Source: VYFG01 sp022827325 (lineage in GTDB: Bacteria > Pseudomonadota > Gammaproteobacteria > Arenicellales > Poriferihabitantaceae). From it: a stretch of 64,000 nucleotides of DNA. The notes below the pieces were generated by a model. It was not told the DNA's origin. It worked only from the letters and a program-made list of their open reading frames with translations, and did no database searches. Both the position numbers and the translations under genes were made by a program. The stretch lies in the NCBI GenBank assembly GCA_022827325.1, contig JAJDTE010000067.1:1-64000 (forward strand), read 5' to 3'. This document shows, in pieces, positions 41,870-49,352 of this stretch. Position 1 is the stretch's first letter; the number at the start of each line of letters is the position of its first letter.

Positions 41870-43249
41870 ATGAGAATTCATCTCGGAGCCAAGTTGCTTT
41901 TACTTTCCACAGCGCTGTGCCTTGCCTTGCTGCCCGGGACCGTACTTGCCAGCGTTGGCGGTGAAACTGCGTTCGTCTTCAACACCTTTTCATTCCTGAT
42001 CTGGGGCGCGCTGGTGATGTGGATGTGCGCCGGCTTCACCATGCTTGAAGCAGGTTCGGTCCGTACCAAGAATGCATCGGTCATCTGCCTCAAGAACATC
42101 GGCCTGTACTCCATTGCGGGCATTTCATACTACATCGTGGGGTACAACCTCATGTATGTGGAGGTCAATGATCTGGTCGGTACTCTCACCCTGTTCTACA
42201 ACTCGACACCGGAGGAAATCGCGCTCCTGAGCGACGGGTCCGAAAGCGCGGCCGCATCGGTGGTGAGCAACGGCTATTCGACCATGTCGGACTGGTTCTT
42301 CCAGATGGTGTTCGTCGCGACCACGGCATCCATCGTGTCCGGAACACTGGCCGAAAGGGTGAAGCTGTGGTCCTTCTTCGCCTTCATACTGATTCTCACC
42401 GCCTTCATTTACCCCATTATCGGCGCATGGACCTGGGGGGGAGGTTGGCTGAACCAGATGGGCTTCAAGGACTTTGCCGGTTCCACCATCGTCCACTCCA
42501 CCGGCGGTTGGGCCGCCCTGGCGGGCGCCATTGTCATCGGCGCAAGGTCCGGCAAATTCCGCAAGGACGGAACCGTAAAGCTCACACCGCCCTCCAATGT
42601 GCCTGCGGTCACGCTGGGTGTCTTTATCCTGTGGCTCGGCTGGTTTGGTTTCAACGGCGGTTCCCAGCTTGCCCTCGGCAGTGCCGCGGATGCGGTGGCC
42701 ATGGGCATTGTGCTCGCGAACACCAACCTGGCCGCAGCGGCCGGCGTGCTGGTGGCCGTCAGCGTTTCCCGGCCGATATTCGGTAGAGTGGACCTGTTGA
42801 GCGTCCTGAACGGGGCGATCGGCGGCCTGGTCGCGATCACCGCGGGACCGGACATGGTCAATCACAGCTGGGCGATCCTGATCGGCGGCATTGGCGGCCT
42901 GGTGTGCACTGTCGGCATGCGGCTGCTTGAGCGATGGCGGATTGACGACGTGGTTGGCGCCATTCCGGCACACCTGTTCGCCGGGGTCTGGGGTACACTC
43001 GCCGTCTGCATCGTGTCCGGCGGAAACTTCCTGACCCAGTTGATCGGGATCGTCGCCATCGGCGCCTTTGTATTTGCCACTTCCTATCTCGCCTGGTTTG
43101 TCCTTAGCCGGACGATGGGGTGTCGCGTATCCCCCACGGTGGAGGAATTGGGGCAGGATACCGCGGAACTTGGTATCGAGGCCTACCCCGAATTCGTGGT
43201 GATGCCGGATATGGAGACTTCAGAGGACATGGAAAAAATCGATGATTGA
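41870..43249 (+). CDS. amt: second ammonium transporter, Amt family
   Basis: A 459-residue ammonium channel with a cleavable signal peptide (MRIHLGAKLLLLSTALCLAL..., cut probably after VLA) and 11 membrane spans. The twin histidines are present (STIVHSTGGWAALAG and AIPAHLFAGVWGTL). A 35-residue extracellular insert (FYNSTPEEIALLSDGSESAA region) is absent from AmtB at 34.3 kb, so the two are divergent paralogues. The start ATG 41870 is chosen because it opens the signal peptide. No P-II gene is adjacent. The C-terminus DMETSEDMEKIDD is acidic. The STAS gene follows after 69 bases that hold its own -10 element. Confidence 0.93.
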   Translation: MRIHLGAKLLLLSTALCLALLPGTVLASVGGETAFVFNTFSFLIWGALVMWMCAGFTMLEAGSVRTKNASVICLKNIGLYSIAGISYYIVGYNLMYVEVNDLVGTLTLFYNSTPEEIALLSDGSESAAASVVSNGYSTMSDWFFQMVFVATTASIVSGTLAERVKLWSFFAFILILTAFIYPIIGAWTWGGGWLNQMGFKDFAGSTIVHSTGGWAALAGAIVIGARSGKFRKDGTVKLTPPSNVPAVTLGVFILWLGWFGFNGGSQLALGSAADAVAMGIVLANTNLAAAAGVLVAVSVSRPIFGRVDLLSVLNGAIGGLVAITAGPDMVNHSWAILIGGIGGLVCTVGMRLLERWRIDDVVGAIPAHLFAGVWGTLAVCIVSGGNFLTQLIGIVAIGAFVFATSYLAWFVLSRTMGCRVSPTVEELGQDTAELGIEAYPEFVVMPDMETSEDMEKIDD

Positions 43250-43257
43250 TATATAAT
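43230..43257 (+). promoter_or_regulatory. candidate promoter of the STAS gene
   Basis: A perfect TATAAT (43252-43257) with TGGAAA 16 bases upstream lies about 61 bases before the STAS ATG, overlapping the end of the second amt gene. The -35 is weak. Confidence 0.45.
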
Positions 43258-43318
43258 CCGCCTCTGAACGCCCTTCAGTGAGTTTCCTGTAATTCCCATT
43301 TACGAGAAAGCAACGATC

Positions 43319-43651
43319 ATGTTGGAAGTCGAGCACGAGCAGAACACCTTAATTTTGAAGATCTCCGGCCGGATTGACGGCAGCAACGCTGGAGACTTCC
43401 AGACAAAGGTTCAGGAGTCGATACCCCAGGATACCGGATCGGTTATTCTGGATATGAATGATCTGATCTATATCAGCAGTGCCGGACTGCGTGTCATTCT
43501 GTTGCTGGCCAAGAACCTCAGGAGCAAAAAGGGGAAACTCGCCATGTGTTCCGTGGCCGGGCCGGTGAAGGACGTCTTCACGATCAGCGGTTTCAGTGCC
43601 ATCATTCCCACCTATGACGACCGGCCCAGTGCCCTCAGCGCCATAGCCTAG
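43319..43651 (+). CDS. STAS-domain anti-anti-sigma-type protein (RsbV/SpoIIAA-like)
   Basis: A 110-residue single STAS domain. The phospho-site loop is DLIYISSAGLRVIL; aligned with RsbV the acceptor would be S54. The N-terminal LKISGRIDGSNAGDFQ strand-turn is typical. In partner-switching systems such a protein is phosphorylated by an RsbW-like kinase, which inactivates it, and dephosphorylated by a PP2C phosphatase; the unphosphorylated form sequesters the kinase. Both enzymes are encoded 2-5 kb away on the other strand, which suggests this is their substrate. No sigma factor is nearby. Alternative: antagonist of a non-sigma target. Confidence 0.88.
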   Translation: MLEVEHEQNTLILKISGRIDGSNAGDFQTKVQESIPQDTGSVILDMNDLIYISSAGLRVILLLAKNLRSKKGKLAMCSVAGPVKDVFTISGFSAIIPTYDDRPSALSAIA

Positions 43652-44036
43652 CGCATCTCCCCATCCCCAGGGCATCAAGCACTGAACCGCTCGCCTCCCT
43701 GCAAGGAAGACCAATCGAACCCCAATGTGCGATCAACTGGAGGCTCGCCGAGCAATATGCGGCTCTGGAGCTTGGCAGGTTGTAGTGCGTGCGGCCGGGA
43801 CCCTGCACTGCCCGGGGACCGGAGCCGGGAGGCTATCCGCGCAGTCCTGCCGTTGATGCGCGCGGCGGCAGGCGTACCAGATATCCTTGCTCCCTGCGAA
43901 AATGCCGACGCCACCCGTTTTGATCATCCGCCGCGCAGGCCCCTGAACACCTCCGGACACCGTGGTCCGGCCTGTGCGGGACGGCCCGGCAAACAGTTTA
44001 CCGGCATCATTGCACCATAGGCCCAGAATTTTCCAC
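43652..44036. other. 385-base gap between the STAS and decarboxylase genes
   Basis: No coding frame with a ribosome site and non-random composition is seen. There is one 6-base-pair perfect hairpin CCGGAC / GTCCGG at 43953-43970, 67 bases before the decarboxylase start. No convincing promoter or T-tract terminator was found. The length suggests a regulatory leader or the promoter of the decarboxylase gene. Confidence 0.4.
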
Positions 44037-45515
44037 ATGAGCGATCGATTCTCATATCCCCAGGCGCTGTCACCCGAGGAATTCCGCCGTTTGGGTTCCC
44101 AGGTCATCGAGATCGCGGCACGGCATCTGGAGACCGTGGTGGAACTGCCGATTCGTCCGGTCCCCCCGGAAGAGGTCAAGCAGCAGTTGCTGGAGCAGCC
44201 GTTGCCCCTGGAGGGGCGGTCCCCTGCGGACATGCTTGCCTTTCTGGAGCAGAACCTGATGCCCTATGCGCGCGGCAATGGCCATCCGGGCTACATGGGC
44301 TGGGTGATCTCCCCCCCGGCCCACATGGCCATCTTGACGGATCTGCTGGGTGCGGCAATCGACACGAATTGCGGCGGCGGCCATCCGGCCGCCACCTGGC
44401 TGGAAAGATGCGCGATCCGCTGGATCAAGGCGCTCCTTGGCTACGAGTCCCCTGACAGTCATGGCCTGCTGGTTTCCGGGGGGTCGATGGCGAACCTCAA
44501 CGCCATTGCGGCAGCCCGGTACGCCGCTGCCCGGCGTGCGGACTGGGACATCCGCGAGCAGGGCATGTGCGGGGGTCCGGACCTGGTCCTTTATGCTTCC
44601 CGCGAGACGCATTCCTGTGTTACCAAGGCGGTGGAACTGATGGGAATGGGCCAGAGGGCCATCCGGTTCTTGGATACCGATGAACAGTACCGGATCGACC
44701 TTGATGCCCTTGAATCCGCGGTTGCAGAGGATTTCCGGGACGGACGGGTGCCTTTCTGCATCGTCGGCAATGCCGGCACGGCCAACACGGGCGCCGTGGA
44801 CAATCTGGCGGCCCTGGCCGACATCTGCGAAAAGCATGATATCTGGCTGCACGTGGACGGCTCCTACGGAGCGTTTGGCGTGATGGACCCCCGACGCGCG
44901 GACCTGTTCGCCGGCATGGACCGGGCGGATTCCATCGCTCTCGACCCGCACAAGTGGCTTTCGACCCCGTTTGACTGCGGCTGCGTACTGGTGCGGGACA
45001 GGCATATCCTCCGGGACTGCTTTTCCCTGATGTCACCACTCATCCGCCAGGTGGGCATGGACACCGATGATCTTGGCGCACAGCATGAGTACGGACTTGA
45101 ACTCAGCCGCTCGTTCCGGGCACTCAAGGTCTGGTCGGTTCTGTCCCATGTCGGCGTGGAGGGATTCCGCGACACCATCAGCCGTCAGAACACCATGGCA
45201 GCGGATCTTGCGGATTATGTTGAGCAGTCAGACGACCTTGAGCTTCTGGCGCCTCCGGTCCTTTCGGTCGTGTGCTTCCGTTACGTGCCGCCGGACCTGG
45301 ATGCCGACGAAGAGCGTCTCAATGCCCTGAACAAGGATATCGTCGTGAAACTCCAGGCGGAAGGCCGGGTCTATCCCTCGAGCACGGAACTCGAGGGACG
45401 GTTTGCCATACGGGCGAACATTTTCCACTATGCGGCCGACCGCAGTGATGTGGACACCCTGATCGAGGATGTGCGGCGATATGGCGGCGAACTGATGCAG
45501 GGCAGTACCCCGTAG
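44037..45515 (+). CDS. PLP-dependent group II decarboxylase (aromatic amino acid decarboxylase-like)
   Basis: A 492-residue PLP enzyme. The cofactor lysine is K306 in SIALDPHKWLSTPFDCG, the PLP aspartate is in WLHVDGSYGAF, and GNAGTANTGAVDNL and HPGYMGWV are group II marks. Members decarboxylate tyrosine, DOPA, tryptophan, phenylalanine or glutamate-like substrates; the substrate here is not evident. The start ATG 44037 is preceded by non-conserved sequence. It is convergent with the RsbW-like kinase gene (190 bases) and follows the STAS gene. Biogenic amine production is the expected role, and its placement inside the signalling cluster makes it a candidate target (inference). Confidence 0.87.
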   Translation: MSDRFSYPQALSPEEFRRLGSQVIEIAARHLETVVELPIRPVPPEEVKQQLLEQPLPLEGRSPADMLAFLEQNLMPYARGNGHPGYMGWVISPPAHMAILTDLLGAAIDTNCGGGHPAATWLERCAIRWIKALLGYESPDSHGLLVSGGSMANLNAIAAARYAAARRADWDIREQGMCGGPDLVLYASRETHSCVTKAVELMGMGQRAIRFLDTDEQYRIDLDALESAVAEDFRDGRVPFCIVGNAGTANTGAVDNLAALADICEKHDIWLHVDGSYGAFGVMDPRRADLFAGMDRADSIALDPHKWLSTPFDCGCVLVRDRHILRDCFSLMSPLIRQVGMDTDDLGAQHEYGLELSRSFRALKVWSVLSHVGVEGFRDTISRQNTMAADLADYVEQSDDLELLAPPVLSVVCFRYVPPDLDADEERLNALNKDIVVKLQAEGRVYPSSTELEGRFAIRANIFHYAADRSDVDTLIEDVRRYGGELMQGSTP

Positions 45516-45523
45516 ACCGGAAG

Positions 45524-45540
45524 CCGCCCGCCATGGGCGG
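45524..45540 (+). terminator. possible hairpin after the decarboxylase gene
   Basis: CCGCCC / GGGCGG with a 5-base loop lies 8 bases after the stop in the convergent gap. It is followed by TATCTCC, not a T-run, so its role as terminator is uncertain. Confidence 0.3.
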
Positions 45541-45705
45541 TATCTCCACAACCCCTCCAGCATGAACCGGACCCGGTTTCCGGACAATGCATACCGGCCG
45601 CCTGTGCCCTTTGCCTGACGGATGGAAGCATCCCTTGCCCCTCCCGGCATGGTTCCACGATGCCGATCTCAACTGCCCCGGCGCCAGTGGCCGGCACGTC
45701 CCAGG

Positions 45706-46137
45706 CTATTGTTCCTTGGATTCCTGTACGAGCGTGACCCGGTTTATGCCGTCAATTCTCTGGTAATTGTAGTCACTGGCGATTGTCTTGACGAAAAACA
45801 CGCCCAGCCCGCCGATGTTCCGGTCATCGACATCGGCATCGAGGTCGGGGACGGGGGCCTCCTCGAACGGATTGAATGGAGCCCCGTCATCTTCCATGAC
45901 AACCGTCAGCGTGCCATCGTCAACATGCAGCATCACCCTGATCGCGTCATCCCTGTCATCAAGTGCCCCATAGCTGATGGAATTGGTGATCAGTTCGTCA
46001 AGCGCCAGATTGGTATTGTAGATCCATTGCATTTCCCAGCCATGGGCTTCTCCGAAGGCCTCGATTTCATCGGCAATGCGAGCGATTTCGGTCAGATCGT
46101 TGCGCAAGGACAATGTAAGGGTTTGCTGGCCAGGCAT
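45706..46137 (-). CDS. RsbW/SpoIIAB-like serine kinase (HATPase_c)
   Basis: A 143-residue GHKL-type kinase of the anti-sigma factor group, from ATG 46137 with GGGGGA upstream (a GTG lies one codon earlier). N-box ALDELITNSISYG, G1 box MEDDGAPFNP, and G2 box NIGGLGVFFVK are intact, so ATP binding is expected. It would phosphorylate the STAS protein and bind an unknown target. It is the last gene of the five-gene leftward operon, 33 bases after the phosphatase gene. Confidence 0.9.
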   Translation of the reverse strand: MPGQQTLTLSLRNDLTEIARIADEIEAFGEAHGWEMQWIYNTNLALDELITNSISYGALDDRDDAIRVMLHVDDGTLTVVMEDDGAPFNPFEEAPVPDLDADVDDRNIGGLGVFFVKTIASDYNYQRIDGINRVTLVQESKEQ

Positions 46138-46170
46138 CACACTCGTCCCCCTTTCGCCATCACTCTTGAT

Positions 46171-48279
46171 TCAACCGGCTGAATAGTGCAGGACCACGCA
46201 GGTAATGTCATCAAACTGCGGGGCATCGCCAACGAACTCTTCCACGGAACTGACCAGTTGCTTGATATCCTCTTCCGGGGATTGCCCGGGAATCAGGGCA
46301 TCGATCGTTTCCAGGGTTCTGTCATCCCCGTACGCCTCCCCTTCGCCGTTGAAGGCCTCGGGTATGCCATCGGTCATCATGATGATTCTTGAGCCGTCCT
46401 CCAGCAGGACGGTCGTCTCACTGTAAACCAGGTCGTCAATCAATGCCAGCACGGCCCCTTCAGTCTGTTCCAGCACACGGGTGCCCTTGCTGTCTGAAAC
46501 AATCGGCGGGTTGTGCCCCCCGGTGGAATACGTCAGGGTTCCGCTCGCCTCGTCCAGGATGCCGTAGAAAAGGGTCACGAACAACTGTTCGTCGTTGTTC
46601 TTCTCCAGGTAATCGTTCATGTATTCCAGCACGGCAGCCGGGGAGTCGATGTGGAATACGGTACTGCGTAGCAGGGTCCGGGCCATGACCATGAACAGGG
46701 CTGCCGGCACCCCCTTGCCCGAAACATCCGCAATGGCGACGCCGATCCGTTTCTCGTCAAGACGGAACAGGTCGAAAAAGTCGCCGCCGACCTCTTTCGC
46801 CGGCGTCATGTAGCCGGACGCGGGAAACGGCCCCGACAGTTCCAGGTCGTCGGGGATCAGGGAAAGCTGGACGCGGGTCGCGATATCCAGTTCCTTCTGT
46901 ATCGAGGCCAGGGCTTCCTTGGTGCGCAACGCCTCGCGCAGCCGGTCATGCTGATCCTGCACCCGGCCCGACATGTGCTGGAATGCAATGGCCATCATGG
47001 CCATGGAGTCGGGCGGTTTCGCGTCTTCTTCAGCGTCTTCCGAGAGATTGTGCAGGGCCCGCGCCTGCTGGTCGAAATCCGTCGGGGTTTCCTGGACAAT
47101 GGACCGGAGCTTTTCCAGTTCGTGCAGCACCTTTTCACGCTCCTCGCCATCCAGGGTCTCCGACAGACCGGTCATTTCCCGAATGATGAACCGCTTCTGG
47201 CGCGCCTGCTGCCGCTCCCGGGAGCGCCGGAACCGGTTCAGTGTCACCAGGTCGATACGGAACCTGCTGATGGCGTTGGATATCTGGCCGACCTCGTTGT
47301 CGTCGGATGCCGAGTCCTCGATCTGCGCCTGCAGATCGCCCTTGGACAGGGCGTTGAGAACCCTGACACTTTCCGCCAACGGGGAAAAAGCCCGGGACAT
47401 GTAGTAGTTCAGGCCGATCAGCAGGACCAGCAGGAGGCCGCCGATCACGAACGCCGAGGGCGTACTGATCGCCTGTTGCCGGGCGATCAGTCCGGTGATG
47501 TCCCTGACGATGACGATCCGTCCGAGAAGGCCGGAGAGCTCGGCGTTCTGCGGCAGCACCGACACCGAGAAGTACTGGTCCTCCACCCTGATGGTCTGGA
47601 GTACGTCAATGTTCCGCAGGTCGATCTGCTTGCGCAGTTTGCCCCACAGCGTCCTGTCGGATGACGAAATCAATCGGCCACGCCGGTTCACAAACACCAC
47701 TGACGAATCCGTGACACGCTCCATTTCCTCAATGGCCATCAGCATGTCGGTGAAGAATATCGCCATGCCGACCGGGATTTCCCGGTCGGAATACAACGGA
47801 AATCCGTACACGACTCCGGTATTTCTTTGCGCATCGTTACCGATACCCCGCGCCACGGTGCCGTCCTCGATATTCGTTTTCGCGATGCCTGATGCAATGG
47901 CCGGGGACTGGAACACGGTCGGCAGGGATGAAAAGGCCAGTGAGCCGTCCGCATAAACCAGATCGAAACGCCCGATCGCCCCCTCTTCGTTGAGCCGCTC
48001 GAACATACCCCGGCCCAGTGACTGGATCGACGCGGTATCCTGGCGTCCGATGGCGCCGATCAGTTCACTGTTGTCGGTGACCAGCGTTTCGCTGGCCTCC
48101 ATCTGCTGGATGATCTCGTTCTTGATCTTGTTCCACAGGCTGATCTGGTCGCTGACCGACTCCCGGGCGAACTGGTCCTTGATCAGTTCTTCCCGTTCAA
48201 GCCCGACAAATATGATGCTGGCGCAGATGACCCCTATCGTCAGGGTCACAAAGAAACTTATTCGGTTGCGGAGCAGCAT
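46171..48279 (-). CDS. membrane-bound sensor PP2C (SpoIIE/RsbU-type) phosphatase
   Basis: A 702-residue protein. Order: TM1 (7-26), periplasmic sensor (27-270) of the Cache-like kind with GRFDLVYADGSLAFSSLP and VVFVNRRGRLISSSDRT strands, TM2 (273-294), HAMP (295-347), helical linker (350-470) and PP2C domain (475-702). Metal/catalytic motifs are GGDFFD (498-503), DVSGKG (518-523), GGHNPP (587-592), TDGIPEA (636-642) and FDDITCVV (689-696), all intact. It should dephosphorylate the STAS protein when a periplasmic signal is bound. Gene lies 29 bases after the binding-protein gene. Confidence 0.92.
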   Translation of the reverse strand: MLLRNRISFFVTLTIGVICASIIFVGLEREELIKDQFARESVSDQISLWNKIKNEIIQQMEASETLVTDNSELIGAIGRQDTASIQSLGRGMFERLNEEGAIGRFDLVYADGSLAFSSLPTVFQSPAIASGIAKTNIEDGTVARGIGNDAQRNTGVVYGFPLYSDREIPVGMAIFFTDMLMAIEEMERVTDSSVVFVNRRGRLISSSDRTLWGKLRKQIDLRNIDVLQTIRVEDQYFSVSVLPQNAELSGLLGRIVIVRDITGLIARQQAISTPSAFVIGGLLLVLLIGLNYYMSRAFSPLAESVRVLNALSKGDLQAQIEDSASDDNEVGQISNAISRFRIDLVTLNRFRRSRERQQARQKRFIIREMTGLSETLDGEEREKVLHELEKLRSIVQETPTDFDQQARALHNLSEDAEEDAKPPDSMAMMAIAFQHMSGRVQDQHDRLREALRTKEALASIQKELDIATRVQLSLIPDDLELSGPFPASGYMTPAKEVGGDFFDLFRLDEKRIGVAIADVSGKGVPAALFMVMARTLLRSTVFHIDSPAAVLEYMNDYLEKNNDEQLFVTLFYGILDEASGTLTYSTGGHNPPIVSDSKGTRVLEQTEGAVLALIDDLVYSETTVLLEDGSRIIMMTDGIPEAFNGEGEAYGDDRTLETIDALIPGQSPEEDIKQLVSSVEEFVGDAPQFDDITCVVLHYSAG

Positions 48280-48308
48280 GGTTCAGCAGATCAATCCCGG
48301 ACAGCCGT

Positions 48309-49352
48309 TTATTGCAGACCGCTGTCCTTGAAGTCGGCGATGGATATCATGTTCATGGGGGGGTAGACCCCAAGGGCCTTCACGACGTCAATGTTGACCC
48401 AAAACTTGAAGCGGCTGAGCTGGGCGATTGGCAGGTTTCTCGGGTTGATTCCGTCCACCAGGATTTTTTCCGCCTGCAGGCCCGCCAGCTTGCCAAGCGT
48501 GTGGTAGTTCGATACCAGGCCGAACATGCTGTGCGAACTCTTCAGCGTGACCTGCGTGGACGCGAAGACCGGCAGGCCCGCCTCGATCGCGGTCCTGGTG
48601 TACATGACCCCGTGCCGGGTGAAGAAAGCGTCCGGACCGATGTAGAGCACATCCGCCCCCTCGGACTTCACCTGGCGGATCAGGTCCGGCAATGTATCCG
48701 GATCCGGCTTCCCGTCCTCGTTCAGGGGAACCGGCACGGCCAGGAATTCCATGCCCGATTTTGGCACGGCTTCCTGAAGCTGTTCGATATTGATCCTGGA
48801 ATTCCTGGCGGTCTTGTCGTAGATGGCGGCCAGTTTCCGGAAGGGACGATAGGCCCGTATGACGTTGAGCTGCACATCCAGCGGGGCGAGAAATGAGACT
48901 CCCGAGACCATGCGGCCGGTACTTTCATAGCTCTTGATGATATTGGCCACCTGGGGATATGCCACCAGCACGAAGATGGTCGGGATATCGCGTATGAATT
49001 TTTCCGGCGTGTCCGTATCCACACTGCCGACAATGCTCAAGGTCGCACCCGTGCCCCATGTGTAGACCAGATCCGGTTTTGTCCGCCGGATCTCCTCGAC
49101 GATCGGCGGGGCGTTCGCCCGGTCAAGTTCAAGACTGCGGACGGTCAGTTCATAGGGAATTCCCCGTTGGTTGAGGTAGTCCCTGAACCCTGCCTCCACC
49201 TCGGTTTCCCCGCGCCAGACCACCGCGAAAATCCTGTAGGGCCGGCCATTTTCCCCGCCGCCCGTTCCCTGGGCATAACCCGGAACCGGCACCACCAGCA
49301 GGATGGCCAGCAGCCCGGTGACGAGAGTCAGCAGCGTGCGCCGGAAATTCAT
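48309..49352 (-). CDS. orphan periplasmic binding protein, ABC_sub_bind/TrpX type
   Basis: A 347-residue secreted protein. The signal peptide ends at about residue 27 (VVPVPGYA). The mature part has the two-lobe binding-protein pattern of the ABC_sub_bind family: YRIFAVVWRGETEVEAGFRD, DLVYTWGTGATLSIVG, IPTIFVLVAYPQVANI, then ADVLYIGPDAFFTRHG and VFASTQVTLKSSHSMFGLVS. TrpX-type members bind aromatic amino acids; the ligand here is unknown. No ABC permease or ATPase gene is nearby. Instead its start overlaps the stop of the sensor-MFS gene (ATGA). It most likely presents a ligand to the periplasmic sensor domains encoded in the same operon. Confidence 0.87.
   Translation of the reverse strand: MNFRRTLLTLVTGLLAILLVVPVPGYAQGTGGGENGRPYRIFAVVWRGETEVEAGFRDYLNQRGIPYELTVRSLELDRANAPPIVEEIRRTKPDLVYTWGTGATLSIVGSVDTDTPEKFIRDIPTIFVLVAYPQVANIIKSYESTGRMVSGVSFLAPLDVQLNVIRAYRPFRKLAAIYDKTARNSRINIEQLQEAVPKSGMEFLAVPVPLNEDGKPDPDTLPDLIRQVKSEGADVLYIGPDAFFTRHGVMYTRTAIEAGLPVFASTQVTLKSSHSMFGLVSNYHTLGKLAGLQAEKILVDGINPRNLPIAQLSRFKFWVNIDVVKALGVYPPMNMISIADFKDSGLQ

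Noticed and set aside
43727..44020. 97-codon open frame in the STAS-decarboxylase gap
   Set aside because: No ribosome site, Cys/Arg/Pro-rich random composition, no domain.
43319..46137. Interpretation as a sigma-B-type stress sigma factor locus
   Set aside because: No sigma factor gene is present anywhere in the window, so the output cannot be called.
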